Source: Torymus aiolomorphi
Taxonomy: Eukaryota; Arthropoda; Insecta; Hymenoptera; Torymidae
Length of the DNA stretch: 64,000 nucleotides
Reading direction: 5' to 3'
Assembly (NCBI GenBank): GCA_036365515.1
Contig: CM070874.1
Span: 115,055,235-115,119,234, forward strand
Under the pieces are notes generated by a model. The model worked only from the letters and a program-made list of their open reading frames with translations, did not search any database and was not told the DNA's origin. This document shows, in pieces, positions 35,643 to 46,510 of this stretch (position 1 is its first letter; every line of letters starts with the position of its first letter). Made by a program: the position numbers and the translations under genes.

Positions 35643-36256
35643 ACTAGCAAAAGATACTTAAAAAAGATGATGGATCAACAATATGTACATACTTAATTGG
35701 TGCTCATTTCAACTACAGAACAACCTCTCAATGGTTCCTCTGTTTGTCTTTTTCTATCCCATAAGCCATACATTATAGAATGAGAGTCAAAAAACTTTCA
35801 CATATAAGTATATAGCTACACCATGTCTTGAAATTCAAAATGTAAACATCATGTCTATATATGTATAGAAGCTTTCTGACAGTGTGTATGCAATATAAGA
35901 ACATAATTGATTATCAGAGTTATAAATATATTGTTCAATATATTAATAATAACATAAAATTAATTTAATACGCCTATATCTTTTCAATTTTCCGATTTTA
36001 CAAATGATTTTCTTGTCATCACATTTGGAAGGGTTAGCTAGTTTAGGTTACAACACGTGCGCTGTCGCGGACGTTACCACGCAATGATCAACAAAGAGCG
36101 GCCACAAAAGTCGCTCTTCCCGGCGTGAAATCGAACCGGGAAGACCGTACTTTCGGCTAGGGGATGAAGAAAAAAATATTTACGTACTTTTTATTATTAA
36201 CTAAATGGTAGAAATTCTATCTATTGAGAGAATCAGTAATGGTACAATTTTGGGGA

Positions 36257-36500
36257 ATAGTTACAAGTTAATAGGCAGGATGTAACAATAATCTAAATGT
36301 TCTTTGTTGCAGTCTTGATTTGTCCGTAGATACCTTAATTCCTTCAGGTATGGCACTAGCTTTGTTAATAACATTAAAAGCCTCTTTTTGAGAGTTCAAG
36401 GTGACCCACAAAGGTCTGAGTAACCTAGTTTCATGCACTTGCCGTGAACACCTACAATCTTGTAGTTCCGACTGAAGCACGCTATATCATTAACTACACC
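36257..36500 (-). pseudogene. LINE ORF1 fragment
   Basis: A 70-codon minus-strand frame includes LLRPLWVTLNSQKEAFNVIN and IPEGIKVSTDKSRLQQRTFR. This resembles the C-terminal nucleic-acid-binding part of LINE ORF1 proteins, where RPLRV-S-EAF and a D-T-QR motif recur. The 5' part is shifted and lost. It lies beside the composite element and near the LINE relic at 32.5-34 kb, but belongs to a separate fragment. Confidence 0.5.
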
Positions 36501-39500
36501 GGACAAAAGTAGAGTAAGAAAAGAACAGAAGAAGTGCCAAGAAAGTTCCGTGGGCGCAACGCGATCACCGTCATTATCACCACTCCCCAAGTGTATCCGC
36601 CAGCCAAGGGTGTCGAAGCGTTTTACGCGCGATTCACCAGTTACGTCCGATACAAAAAAACTTGCTCGTTTACTTCAGACATGCGCTTCATACGGAAATA
36701 TTACGTTAAAATTTATTATATTTATCCTTATACGTATAATAATCATACAACCCAGTTCTCTCTCTTACAAACATCTCCTCGCAGATCTCATTATCACAGT
36801 CATCATTTCCTCGTAAACCACATTTCGTATTTCGCATTCCCCTCTGCCATTCCGAACGTAAACAAAACCGAAAACCCGTAAATCATCTCTGACGCTCGTA
36901 AATTGCAATTAACGGGCGGCGATAAGGCACTTTTCCACGCACTTCCACACACGTGCCGCTCAAAAATCATCCCCTTATCAGGCACATCACAGCTGGCTTA
37001 TCGCGCGATGATGAAACTACCGTTTCAACGCACGCACAATAGTCATGTGCGCGCAGCTTTCGCTCACGCGTCAACATAGATTCGCGGCTTGAGATACGCG
37101 CGTGTGTAGGTATGCGTATGCGCTCGTCATACCCGCGGGGTATTCTGATGGCTCGTCTCCGATATAAGGTACGTATGAGTATGTGCGTATGGGTTTACAC
37201 TTGTGATGGTTATGGATATCCGAGAGAGCGGAGTGCGGAAGACGCAGGTTTTTGTTCCTTTTGTTTCCGATGCGTCGTCGATGAATGTCGAGGGCCGACT
37301 GACTGATAGACATTCGCGAAAGACATATGACACGCGCGGCTGTGTAATGGGAGGTAGCGTGACAGGTGCATTTGTAATCGATGAAAAGACAGTACGTATT
37401 ATAAAAAAATGCAATTCATTTCGTTCTTTTTTTTTTGTTAAATACTTTTACCATTTTTATAATTTCTAAGAAGTGTTGCGTAAATGAACTAAACAAATGT
37501 TTTAAATACTAAATTACTGCTGTAATGCACACATTGTAATGCAAAAAACTTCATCCCGGACAAACACGTACTGCAACGATGTCTGTAAATACTATGCAAA
37601 TATTCATAGATTCCGCGCAAAACCTTTTCAAACATCCCGCTCGAAACACACACAAAAACAACGTTTAAACCTCAGCACCGCGATAATCCCCATTTATAAT
37701 TCACACGCGTAAGCCGACGAAGTACCTTAACGCCACCGCCTGTATCGACAATCATCATCGCGCCGCAGTTACATCATCATCATCATCTCCCAGCTCTTTT
37801 CACAATCTCATCTACCTATATACAGGTCATCTCTCTCTCTCCACCCTACACACCCACATTTATCATTCCCTCTCAGCTCCCATCCTCTTCTCTTTCCATT
37901 AGCTCGTTCTCTCTCTCTCTCTCTTTCTCTCTCTCTGTCTCTCTCTCTCTTATTCTCCCTTTCATTACGCGCTCGCGCGCGAGGCGCATAGTACGTATAG
38001 TTCCCATGCGCGAACGCCTCGCGCTCTCTCCCACGCGGACTGGCTACCACCAGCGCGCGATGTTCGACTCGCGGCAATTACCGTAATACACCGGCCGATC
38101 TTCTTTCTCTCTCTCTCTCTCTCACTCGCGCCTTGTGGCTCGGCTCGGTTTTCCTGTTTAGAGGGCGCGCGTGAGCGAGGTCGGAGGTTGGAAGGGTGAT
38201 TTTTCTGGCGGGAGGGTTGAGAGGATGCGGTTGGGGGTATTTACCTGTTTAGCGGTTGCCGCACGCAATTGATCGGGAGTACGTGAGGAAGTGTGGATTT
38301 TGAAGATCGCAGATGTTTCTTTTGGAGGCTGTTTATAGTATTGATAAAGTAATTAAAATTTTTCATCTCAGTTGCAGTTATTAAATTTTATACTTGATTC
38401 TTATTAGTAATATACCGGAATTACACAATTCCTATATACTTGTTTAAAACGATCTACGACAATAAAACTAACGTAATAGTCGCGTAAAACTTTAGAAGCC
38501 CATATATCTTGTTTTCAGCTATGTTAAAATTTTATAAAAGATGACTCATACTCTCTATATCCCACGTAACCATAATTCCAACCTATTCTCCTAAAACCAA
38601 GCACTACTTAGCCAACTTCGGGTATAGTGGACATTTTTAATATACACACTGCGGCACGCAGACATGCGCCGCATTCTAGGCTTCCCCCCTCCCCGTCGGC
38701 ACGCAAAAAGTAAGCACGTATACGCGCCCGAAGAGGGACGAACACGTCGACGCTAGAATTACGGGGGACTTGTCGCAATTTCCACCACCGCCACCACTTC
38801 TCTTCCTGGCCGCTGTCTTTCCGCGAAACGCGAGAATGCCAACACGTAAAATGTAGTCTTGCCGCGGACGCGCGCAAGGTCCATTCGGTATACAAAGTGC
38901 GGCGAATTTTTCGGATTTTTGCCGAGGAGTGCGTGGTTTTTTTAATGCACGCACGCGCGCGAGGAGAGAAAAAGAAGACACCGAGAGAGACACTCTCTCT
39001 CCGGGGTTTTCTTACTTTGTGGAAGGTTGCGGCAGGAGAGAGAGAGAGAGAGAATCATGAAGTCATGAATATAGGAAGTTGTAATGAAGTTTTGAAAGTT
39101 TGTATTTACATACTTCGGAGAATTTTGACTTTGCTTTATTCGTGTTATTCATTTTGTAATATATTACTTAAAGGTTAACTCACCTCGTACTGATTTATGG
39201 CAAATTATTTTATGATGTATTTTACAGTTAAAATCCTCTTGTTTATTTAGTTTTAAACTATATTATAATTATTTTTACAAATTGTTTTAATCTTTTGGTA
39301 CCTACATGAATCATCTCACACAACAACGTAAAAAACTTTTTATATAATTAAGAAAATCTCAATCAGAATACTTCACTTAAAGCACTGATGTGTAGATTAT
39401 TTCATTCGTGTAATAAATTTATAACGCAGATCCTATCCTTCAATTTCAAAGTCTTCAAATTTCGTCTTCAATCAATCCTCCAATACCGACCCTCCCTCCT

Positions 39501-40809
39501 GCCATTTTTCATTCACCCTTCTTCATACAATTTTTTGTAAAAACTAACCACCCACAACCTGCCGTCCCGTTACACCTGGCAACCTGCGCGACCGCTCTTA
39601 ACGCACATCCCAATCTCTGTAAAAATGAACCCCGTCGCGCGAAAGCTAACGTTTCCACATCGTCATCCGCTTTGCGACGGCGATCGCAATCGCCTGCGGT
39701 ACTAGCGTGCCATAACTCACGCGCGCGGGGGGAGTTTTCGCACGGACGATGCGCGGTTGCGCATATGTGTAGCGGGAGGAGGTTTGTCCGACGCGGCGAG
39801 ATAGAGAGGCCGAGGAATCTTGTGTACCTTTGCAGTGGTGTAGTGCGGATTGCTGGTGCGGTGTGGAGAGTTGCGTAATGTAGGGTATATGGAACGTTTT
39901 TTGGGTTTGAGGTTGGTAAGGGGAGACGAGTTCTGAATGCTAAAAAGTCTTGAAATTCGCTGTTGTAAGAGAAAATGGTTTGATCCTTAACGAAAACGCT
40001 ATTGTAATCAGAAAAATCATTATCTTAAATTTTGGAACAATATTTTGGTAAGAAGTTTTACAATTTAAATTCCCCTGTAATTCAAGTGATATAATTCTGA
40101 AACCCATACTTTTGTAAATTGCAAAATAAAAATTTTCCTTAATTATAATCATACATTTACCATCATTCTCGCATCCCCGGAGAAACAAAGAATCACACAA
40201 AAAATTCCTTCAAATCCTCCCAAAACACAATAATCCAAACCTCCCAACCTCTTACCCATCCGCCACTTCTCGCCACACCACCACCACCAGCACGACAAGG
40301 CCACGCTCAGATAGACCGAGCGCGATACAGCCGCCTCTCTCGTGCGGGGCTTGCGTTGCTTGCGTCCGATACCAGGTCTGATACCGCGAAATACATGGGC
40401 GAGCTCTGAATTCGGAGCGCGTGTTCCGCAAACTCGGAATCCCTCCTCGGCAGATAGGGATAATTCATTAGTTCGCGCGCAGTCGCGATCTTGTCGGCGC
40501 TTCAAGGGACGCGTGTGTGTACGCGCGCGCGGAACAATTTAGAAGATCGCCGAGCGCATAAATAGCTCGCGAGAGATGCGCGAGTGTACGTGTGTGAGCT
40601 ATTCGTTACGTTGCGCAAGGAAGAGATGCGAAGTGTCGGGTTGGTGATTGCCGGGATGACGGAGTTTTGTGTGCTGAGGGAACTGGGGGATTTGTGGATT
40701 CTTTAAGTTTGTAACATTGGAAGTATGTTTGGATTTGATATGTATTTATAGATAATTTTGGTAAAAGATAATTAATAGACCAATCGATTACTATCTTATG
40801 TGAGAGCAA
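36501..40809. other. gene-free DNA, five evenly spaced skew modules
   Basis: Centres near 37000, 38030, 38830, 39650 and 40450 (spacing about 0.8-1.0 kb). Left flanks: 36590-36860, 37540-37900, 38550-38700, 39430-39600 and 40180-40290. Right flanks: 37110-37370, 38160-38310, 38940-39060, 39730-39940 and 40560-40700. Interrupted CT tracts at 37908-37951 and 38106-38124 sit on the pyrimidine side and a GA tract at 39035-39052 on the purine side. No coding evidence. Confidence 0.55.
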
Positions 40810-41178
40810 CCCGCGAAAAAATTGAAAGTATGGGCAATATATTTCATATATATTGGATATACAAATCAGCAATATATTACAAATATACTGGCTATGCGAT
40901 TGCCAATATATTAGTAACATATCTGCGATTGTACATCCTCTAATATATTACACATATATTGGCAGTATAAAATGTATACAAATAAATTTGAAAACGTGTT
41001 ACCAATAAGTATAGCCGGAATAGAGTGTCGCTACTTCAATAAGTTATTTTTATATGTTACAAATCAAAATTATTTCACGCAAACATTGCGGAAATTTTTG
41101 AGACCCTATTGTACATTTGTACAAGAGGGGATAACAAAAACAAGGCAAGCCTTGTATTTCGAACTCTTCGTAAAGAGT

Positions 41179-41370
41179 TTTTTGTTTACTAGTTACCTGA
41201 AGAGGGACATTCAGTAATAAAAGATGTCCGAAACGTTGTTAATGTGAAAAAAAAAAATTTGTTGTTTTATTTTTTACCATCTCGTACAACAAAATATTGG
41301 TAGTAACCTTGGCCATTAGCTGCAATCAACATTTACTTATCACTACTACCATTAACGTCTTCTTTAAATA
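41179..41370 (+). mobile_element. 192-bp retroposon-like insertion with 12-bp TSD
   Basis: Flanked by exact 12-bp repeats TTCGTAAAGAGT (41167-41178 and 41371-41382). The opposite arm of the foldback (near 42043-42060) shows the uninterrupted site. It contains CCTGAAGAGGGACATT with ATGTCCGAAACG (41196-41234), a stem flanked by CTGAAGA and GAAAC. This resembles the conserved core of hammerhead ribozymes and of motifs common in animal retroposon tails. It is probably a SINE or a truncated LINE or Penelope-like tail. Confidence 0.65.
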
Positions 41371-41413
41371 TTCGTAAAGAGTCGTTCGAACTGATGAATT
41401 ACACGGCTTATAT

Positions 41414-41579
41414 ACTCTCGGCCTTCCAATGCGTTTAAAGGAGTCACTACCGGCGCGCCGCATAGCGGTGGCAAACGGGAACTTTTGATGGGCGGCGCTC
41501 GATAAGCAAGCTTCAGCTATTCATCCGCTATGCGGCGCGCCGGTAGTGACTTCTTTAAACGCTTTGGAAGACCGAGAGT
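41414..41579. mobile_element. 166-bp MITE nested in the foldback arm
   Basis: Terminal ACTCTCGGCCTTCCAA pairs with TTGGAAGACCGAGAGT. The arms run about 54 bp to CGGCGCGCCGCATAGCGG. Comparison with the empty site in the other arm (CTTATATGGGC) shows a TA/TATA duplication. It is younger than the foldback. Confidence 0.75.
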
Positions 41580-42357
41580 ATATGGGCATATCTCTAGAAC
41601 TTTTGACTATAAAAAAGACCATTTTTTCAAGTAATTTATTGCCTCTATTAAAATACCGTGCTAAGCACATAAACGAGACATGGTGGCGACTCGTCATTTT
41701 CAACCTAGAAAACCAGTCCGGTAAACCAAATTGGTGTGCGAGGCACGGTATCGTCTGGGGATGAAAAAAACTGTCTAAAAAAGGTCCAATTTTGGAGAGA
41801 GTCAAAAAGTGGACTTTTTTGGAAATTGCTGTTCATCCCCAGACGATACCGTGCCTTGCACACCAATTTGGTTTACCGGACTGGTTTTCTAGGTTGAAAA
41901 TGATGAGTCGCCACCATGTCTCGTTTATGTGCTTAGCACGGTATTTTAATAGAGGCAATAAATTACTTGAAAAAATGATCTTTTTTATATTCAAAAGTTC
42001 TAGAGATATGCCCATATAAGCCATGCAATTCATTCGTTCGAACGACTCTTTACGAAGAGTTCGAAATACAAGGCTCGCCTTGTTTTTGTTATCCCCTCTT
42101 GTGCAAATGTACAATAGTGTCTCAAAAATTTCCGCAATGTTTGCGTGAAATAATTTTGATAATTGTAATGTATAAAAATAACGTATCGAAGTAGCGACAC
42201 TTCTATTCCGACTATATTTATTGTATTATTAACACGTTTTAAAATTTATTTGTATACATTTTATATTGCCAATATATGAGTAATATATTGGAGGATGTAC
42301 AATCGCATATATGTTACTAATATATTGACAATCGCATACTTTCAATTTTTTCGCGGG

Positions 42358-42826
42358 AAGTATTTAAGATTTTATCGTTTAATTGATTTGTTTATTGTTT
42401 ATAAATCAATTCTATTCAATGACTAGATTCAGCTTTAAATAAAACTTGTGATATTAAGATCGAAGTATCAGAAGTAATTACTTCATAGTATAGAAATAAT
42501 CTCTGAATTCAAAACTATAACTAAAAATATGGACTGTTAAAGACAATCCATGATACATACAGCATACAGAACCCCTCACGCACACGTTCAATTAAATGGA
42601 CAATCAATCCATAAACATTTCAATCATCCTAAAACGTCCTCATCATTCTCCATCAAACCATCCTCTCCCAACCCTTTACCCACACATACCTGCACACACC
42701 TCTCGCATATCCATCTCCTTCCCTCCATCGGCTCGAAAAACCCACAAATCCTTAATCGCGCAATTTGCATGCTTTTCCAATTTATACAAACGCTCTCGCC
42801 TCGGCCCTTAAGCTCATAATACACAC

Positions 42827-42900
<74 letters not shown>

Positions 42901-45057
42901 TCCTCTCTCTCTCTTTCTCACTCTTACGGACCTACCGCAGCGGCACGGCCGTTGCGCGCGCATTGTGCACCGCACGTTCTTCCGCGACTACGCGCGCGAG
43001 CTAAGAATGAAGAGGCAAAGAAAAGAGGGATGGAAAGGGAGGGGGGGAGGCAAAGAAACGTGACAAGGCGAGAGATGAAATGATCTCGAAGACTGAGAGA
43101 GACTAATTCACGCTGGCTCGTACATCATCGCGTGTGACGCAACGGCGCCGAGCGTATAGAGAAGTGTCGCGCGCGCGCGCGTTCATTGGACGAGCAGTTT
43201 AAGTCGGGCACGAAAGAGAGCGAGAGAGGCTGAATTATCACGTGCGAACGGCTCGTTAATATAAGCGAGAGCGCGCAGCTGTTGTGTTGCGTTATATGTA
43301 TGCGTCGAACAACGGTGGTGGGTTTCATAAGTGGCGAGGTTCTTTCAGCGGGGGAGAGAGGGGGAGGGAGGAGAAGGATGCGAGATGAGGTGAAGAGGTT
43401 CCGTGAGGTGTTACATTTTTGCCAGAGGATAATTTACCCGAGGTTTTTTTCTACTGGGGTTGATGAGGATGTCGGGGTTAGGGAAAAGTTCAGGATGGAT
43501 TGCTGGTTAGGAAAGAAACAGCTGATTTTTGCCTCGGAAATTGTGAAAATTCGGTTGGAAAATGAATACATGCGGCTGTGGGGGTATGGTAATTACCATT
43601 TAAGAGACCGTTTTAGAGGTACAATGAGGCATGAGCAACAGAAGCACGTCGATCACGATGTTATTAATAGGCCAATCGGGGGATCATTTGCCGGGACAAT
43701 GCCGACTGTCCGATGCGCGGCGAACTCCAGCGGAGAGATCGATCAATGATCCCTTTTAAATATGACAAGACTGACACGATACCCTATCCTTGAACCTTTG
43801 CAGCACAAGTGAAAGAAAAAGAGGTTGAAATGCCGAACGATTGGGAAATTAAATGGGTAATAATTCATTTGTATTTATAGTAGTTGCAATGCTTGCAATA
43901 TACAAGGTTTTAGCTAAAAATTAAAAGCAAAAATATAATTATATGGAAGATGCTGGGTTTTAAAAGGTATTTGGTATACCCTAATTTTTACCAATATAAT
44001 TATTTTTAATGTAAAAATAATGATATAGACATAGAATTTATTATTCATCAGTTGGCAAACAGTAGCTTGTACGGGCACCCTTCACATCCCCATCCATCAT
44101 CATGCATATTAAATAGTCAGTGTCCTAGCTGATGAATTATTATGACATTATACGCCGCGCACCCAATATCGCTCTCCCCGCGTTCTCTTCATCCTCCTGG
44201 CGAAATCGATACACGTTATATGCGCTCTTATACCGATTTCTCTCGCCTCGTCGATCTGCCTTTAATAATCGCCGACACGATCGCGCTCCTCAACGTCGAT
44301 CCGTATCGATCTCACCTATATAGCACCGCGAGCGAGGGAGAGAGAAAGGAAGCGATAGGCGCGCAAAAATTGATTACCCATATGCACGTACACGTACGTA
44401 ATCTTCGTTCTGACAAAATGACGTTATACACCCGACGCGCGCGTGCCCCGATATGGGCAATTTTGTGCCTCTTTTAGTGCTTTTAGGCTCTCCGCACCAT
44501 CAGCAGCACTATACACTACATGCTTATGTCATTCTCGCAGGGATTTTTCGAGAGGGGTAGAGAGTTAGAGAACGCTTTGAAATTTTTGCGTGTATATCGA
44601 CGAAAAGAGGATTTATGGGGCTATTCATATGGGGGCCAGTGAGGTATAATGGACTGATAGATAGGGAAGGAGGGGAGAGAATAATCTTTGAGAAGAGGTT
44701 CGATGGGTCCGCGCCGATACGCGAGGAGGAGAAGAAGAAGTGCGCCGATTATAATCGAGCGCGTAGAACCATTTATAGAATTTGTATGGATACAAGCGAT
44801 ATCGGGATGGGATCGAGGGAGAAAGAGAGAGAGAGAGAGGAAGAAAGGTTAGTTTATACTATTTTATTTTTCCGCGCGGATTGAAACTTCCATTTTTGTA
44901 GTAGCTGGTGCGCCGAGGAATTTGGCGCTTTGTATTGAAATCGATTACGATTTTGCTGCCTTTTAAAGTGTTGGAAGTGGTTTTAAAAACCAGGCTTACG
45001 AAGATATTAATTTCCATTGAATATTAAGACTGAAGATAATTGCGAGCACGAAATCAT
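42358..45057. other. gene-free DNA, two skew modules
   Basis: Module with left flank 42540-42930 (C-rich, including a long TC tract), centre 42940-43270 and right flank 43300-43520. A second has left flank 44080-44300, centre 44140-44450 and right flank 44530-44860 (GA-rich). A 155-codon frame at 43282-43749 starts in G-rich sequence and shows no domain; I do not call it a gene. Confidence 0.5.
42831..42899 (+). repeat. (TC)34 microsatellite
   Basis: An uninterrupted TC run of 69 bp on the pyrimidine side of the skew module centred near 43050. Confidence 0.95.
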
Positions 45058-45341
45058 ATTTTCTTACTCGCCCACCCGAAAGTACGTACTTCCGGCCCGC
45101 ATCTCCGGGCCAAAAGAGAAACTTTCGCATCCTATTTTAGACCAACCGCGCGCTCTGATTGGCTGCCGAAATTTCCTGACCCGCGGCGCTTGAGCGCCTG
45201 CGCGCATGTCCGAGGAAAGATGTTTGTGCGGTGTGAAGGTTAGACACGTATGAAATAAACAGAGGAAAGTGCACGGGTGACGAGAAAAAAGAGTTAGTTG
45301 AAATAAAAAGTGGTGTTGTCTTTTTTTAATGAATGTGTTTC

Positions 45342-45409
45342 TGATGCCCGCCCCGACCAGCAAAACCTCGGCTTCGCCTCGGTCTTACAAATGTCGGGCG
45401 GGCATCAAA
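45342..45409. repeat. 68-bp hairpin centred on GCTTCGC
   Basis: TGATGCCCGCCCCGACCAGC and complement form the arms. GCTTCGC at 45371-45377 is the complement of GCGAAGC. Inverted near-identical copy of 35567-35642. Confidence 0.85.
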
Positions 45410-45463
45410 CCATCTGTGTAACAGCGAAAGTAGCAGACGGCCAAAAAACCAGCTTTCCACGCC

Positions 45464-46177
45464 GCACACTGGGGCCGAAAGGTTCAAAACCACCTAAAGG
45501 TCATAATTCTCAACCGAATTTGAAATTTTAAAAACAGGAAATTTTGTGACAAAATACCAAAGACCGCTACGAAGCCTAATTTTGAAAATATGAACCTATA
45601 AACCTAATTTATAACCCCAAAATTTACACTTGTGATTCCCAAAAATGCTATAAAACTTCAATTTATAAATCCTTGACACATGCTCTCTTAACCTTGATTC
45701 ATAAAATTGGTCTACAGATTAAGTCTTGGGCCATTCTGTCAGAAATAGTGTATATTTTTAGGATATACATTGTATGTGGTTTAAATAACATTTTTCTCTT
45801 TTTTATAGCTGATTTTGGCCTCAGAAGCCACTAGGTGTAAGACCCCCTTAAGACTTATGAGGTTAGGGCTTATAGGTTTAGAGTTTATGAGTGCATGGCT
45901 TACTGGATCAAAGGTCAAGAGTTCACGAGTAAAGGGCTTACAAATTAAAGGTTTATCGTATTTTTGGGATTTGCAGGTCAAAAATTGAATTGATTGGTTG
46001 ATGTGATAGGATTATATGAATCCTTAGATTTATAGGTTAATTTTTTGGAAAATCAGGCTTCGTAGGGCTCTTCGATATTTGATAACGAATGTTCCTAAGC
46101 AAAAATTTTGAGATTCCGTTGAGAATTACGATCTCTAGGTGGTTTTGAACCAAAAAATCCGTATGGCCCCAGTGTGC
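45464..46177. mobile_element. 714-bp palindromic element flanked by GCC
   Basis: The ends GCACACTGGGGCC and GGCCCCAGTGTGC are complementary. Pairing continues through GGTTCAAAACCACCTA and AATTCTCAAC, then CTACGAAGCCT and AACCTATAAA in both arms. GCC directly flanks both ends (45461-45463, 46178-46180), a possible 3-bp duplication. No ORF. Confidence 0.65.
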
Positions 46178-46357
46178 GCCGGGCCGAAAGAAAAAACAGT
46201 CGGTAATATCGACCGAGCTACCCAAAGCAGCCGACAGAGGCAGTACTATCGAGCGGGTCGAAAGAAAAACTCTCAAACACAGCTAGCAGATGACAACGCA
46301 ATTTTATCAATTATTTAACAATTACAGAACGTACTTTCGGCCGGGGAGTAAGAAAAA

Positions 46358-46500
46358 TAGTGTACAATACTTGGGCCAGAAATTGGATGCCCTGGCTGTG
46401 CGGGGTATGACGCCCGAGGCGAAGCCGAGGCTTCGCCACGGGCGTTATACCTCGCACGGCCAGGAAATCCAATTTCCGGCCCACGTATCGTAATGTACTA
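46358..46500. repeat. 143-bp palindrome with two mini-hairpins
   Basis: The arms pair from TAGTGTAC-ATAC through GGCCAGAAATTGGAT and GGCCGTGCGAGGTATA-type sequence. The centre holds GCGAAGC (46419-46425) and its complement GCTTCGC (46430-46436), so two small hairpins can form side by side. Homologous to 35281-35410. Confidence 0.8.
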
Positions 46501-46510
46501 TTTTTCATTT

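Larger units (their letters stand above)
35281..36178 (-). mobile_element. hairpin-rich composite element, copy 1
   Basis: Bounded by outward copies of a terminal motif: TTTTTCTTCATCCCCCGCCG continuing to AAAGTACG (35411-35437) and CGTACTTTCGGCTAGGGGAT continuing to GAAGAAAAA (36150-36176). A 130-bp palindrome (35281-35410) abuts the left motif, and a 76-bp hairpin (35567-35642) lies inside. Reverse-complemented, the order is motif, hairpin, motif, palindrome, identical to copy 2 at 45058-46510. A stretch beside the left motif (CAACAACGCTATTTTATTAA on the minus strand) also aligns with copy 2. A further small hairpin (CTTCCCGG/CCGGGAAG) sits by the right motif. There is no protein-coding capacity, so any mobility depends on other proteins or on DNA structure. 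Confidence 0.6.
40810..42357. mobile_element. 1.55-kb foldback element with two later insertions
   Basis: Terminal CCCGCGAAAAAATTGAAAGT (40810) is matched by its complement ending at 42357. The arms fold back on a centre near 41797 (AAAAAAGGTCC and GGACTTTTTT). Near the tips, CAATATATT motifs repeat in tandem. The left arm is longer by about 0.4 kb because of insertions at 41179-41370 and 41414-41579; discounting these the arms are nearly equal. There is no transposase, and the target duplication is not obvious. The 72-94-codon frames in the two arms are mirror translations of the repeat, not genes. Confidence 0.8.
45058..46510 (+). mobile_element. hairpin-rich composite element, copy 2
   Basis: Terminal motif TTTTCTTACTCGCCCACCCG continuing to AAAGTACG (about 45059-45083) faces CGTACTTTCGGCCGGGGAGT continuing to AAGAAAAA (46330-46357). 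A 68-bp hairpin (45342-45409) lies inside, and a 143-bp palindrome (46358-46500) directly follows the right motif. This is the same order and orientation as copy 1 reverse-complemented. The segment before the right motif (GACAACGCAATTTTATCAAT, 46293-46312) also aligns with copy 1. A separate 714-bp palindromic element (45464-46177) is inserted. Without it the body is about 580 bp, close to copy 1. No ORF with recognisable protein. Confidence 0.6.

Noticed and set aside
36110..36145. B-box-like GGTTCGATTTC on the minus strand
   Set aside because: No A box at the right distance and no cloverleaf. It is better explained as part of the CTTCCCGG/CCGGGAAG hairpin in the composite element.
41546..42114. 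Mirror-image 72-94-codon frames on both strands around 41.5-42.1 kb
   Set aside because: They are translations of the two arms of the foldback element; the similarity comes from the inverted repeat, not from a gene family.
43282..43749. 155-codon plus-strand open frame
   Set aside because: It starts in a CpG core and runs through the G-rich flank of a skew module. No domain, splice context or codon pattern supports a gene.
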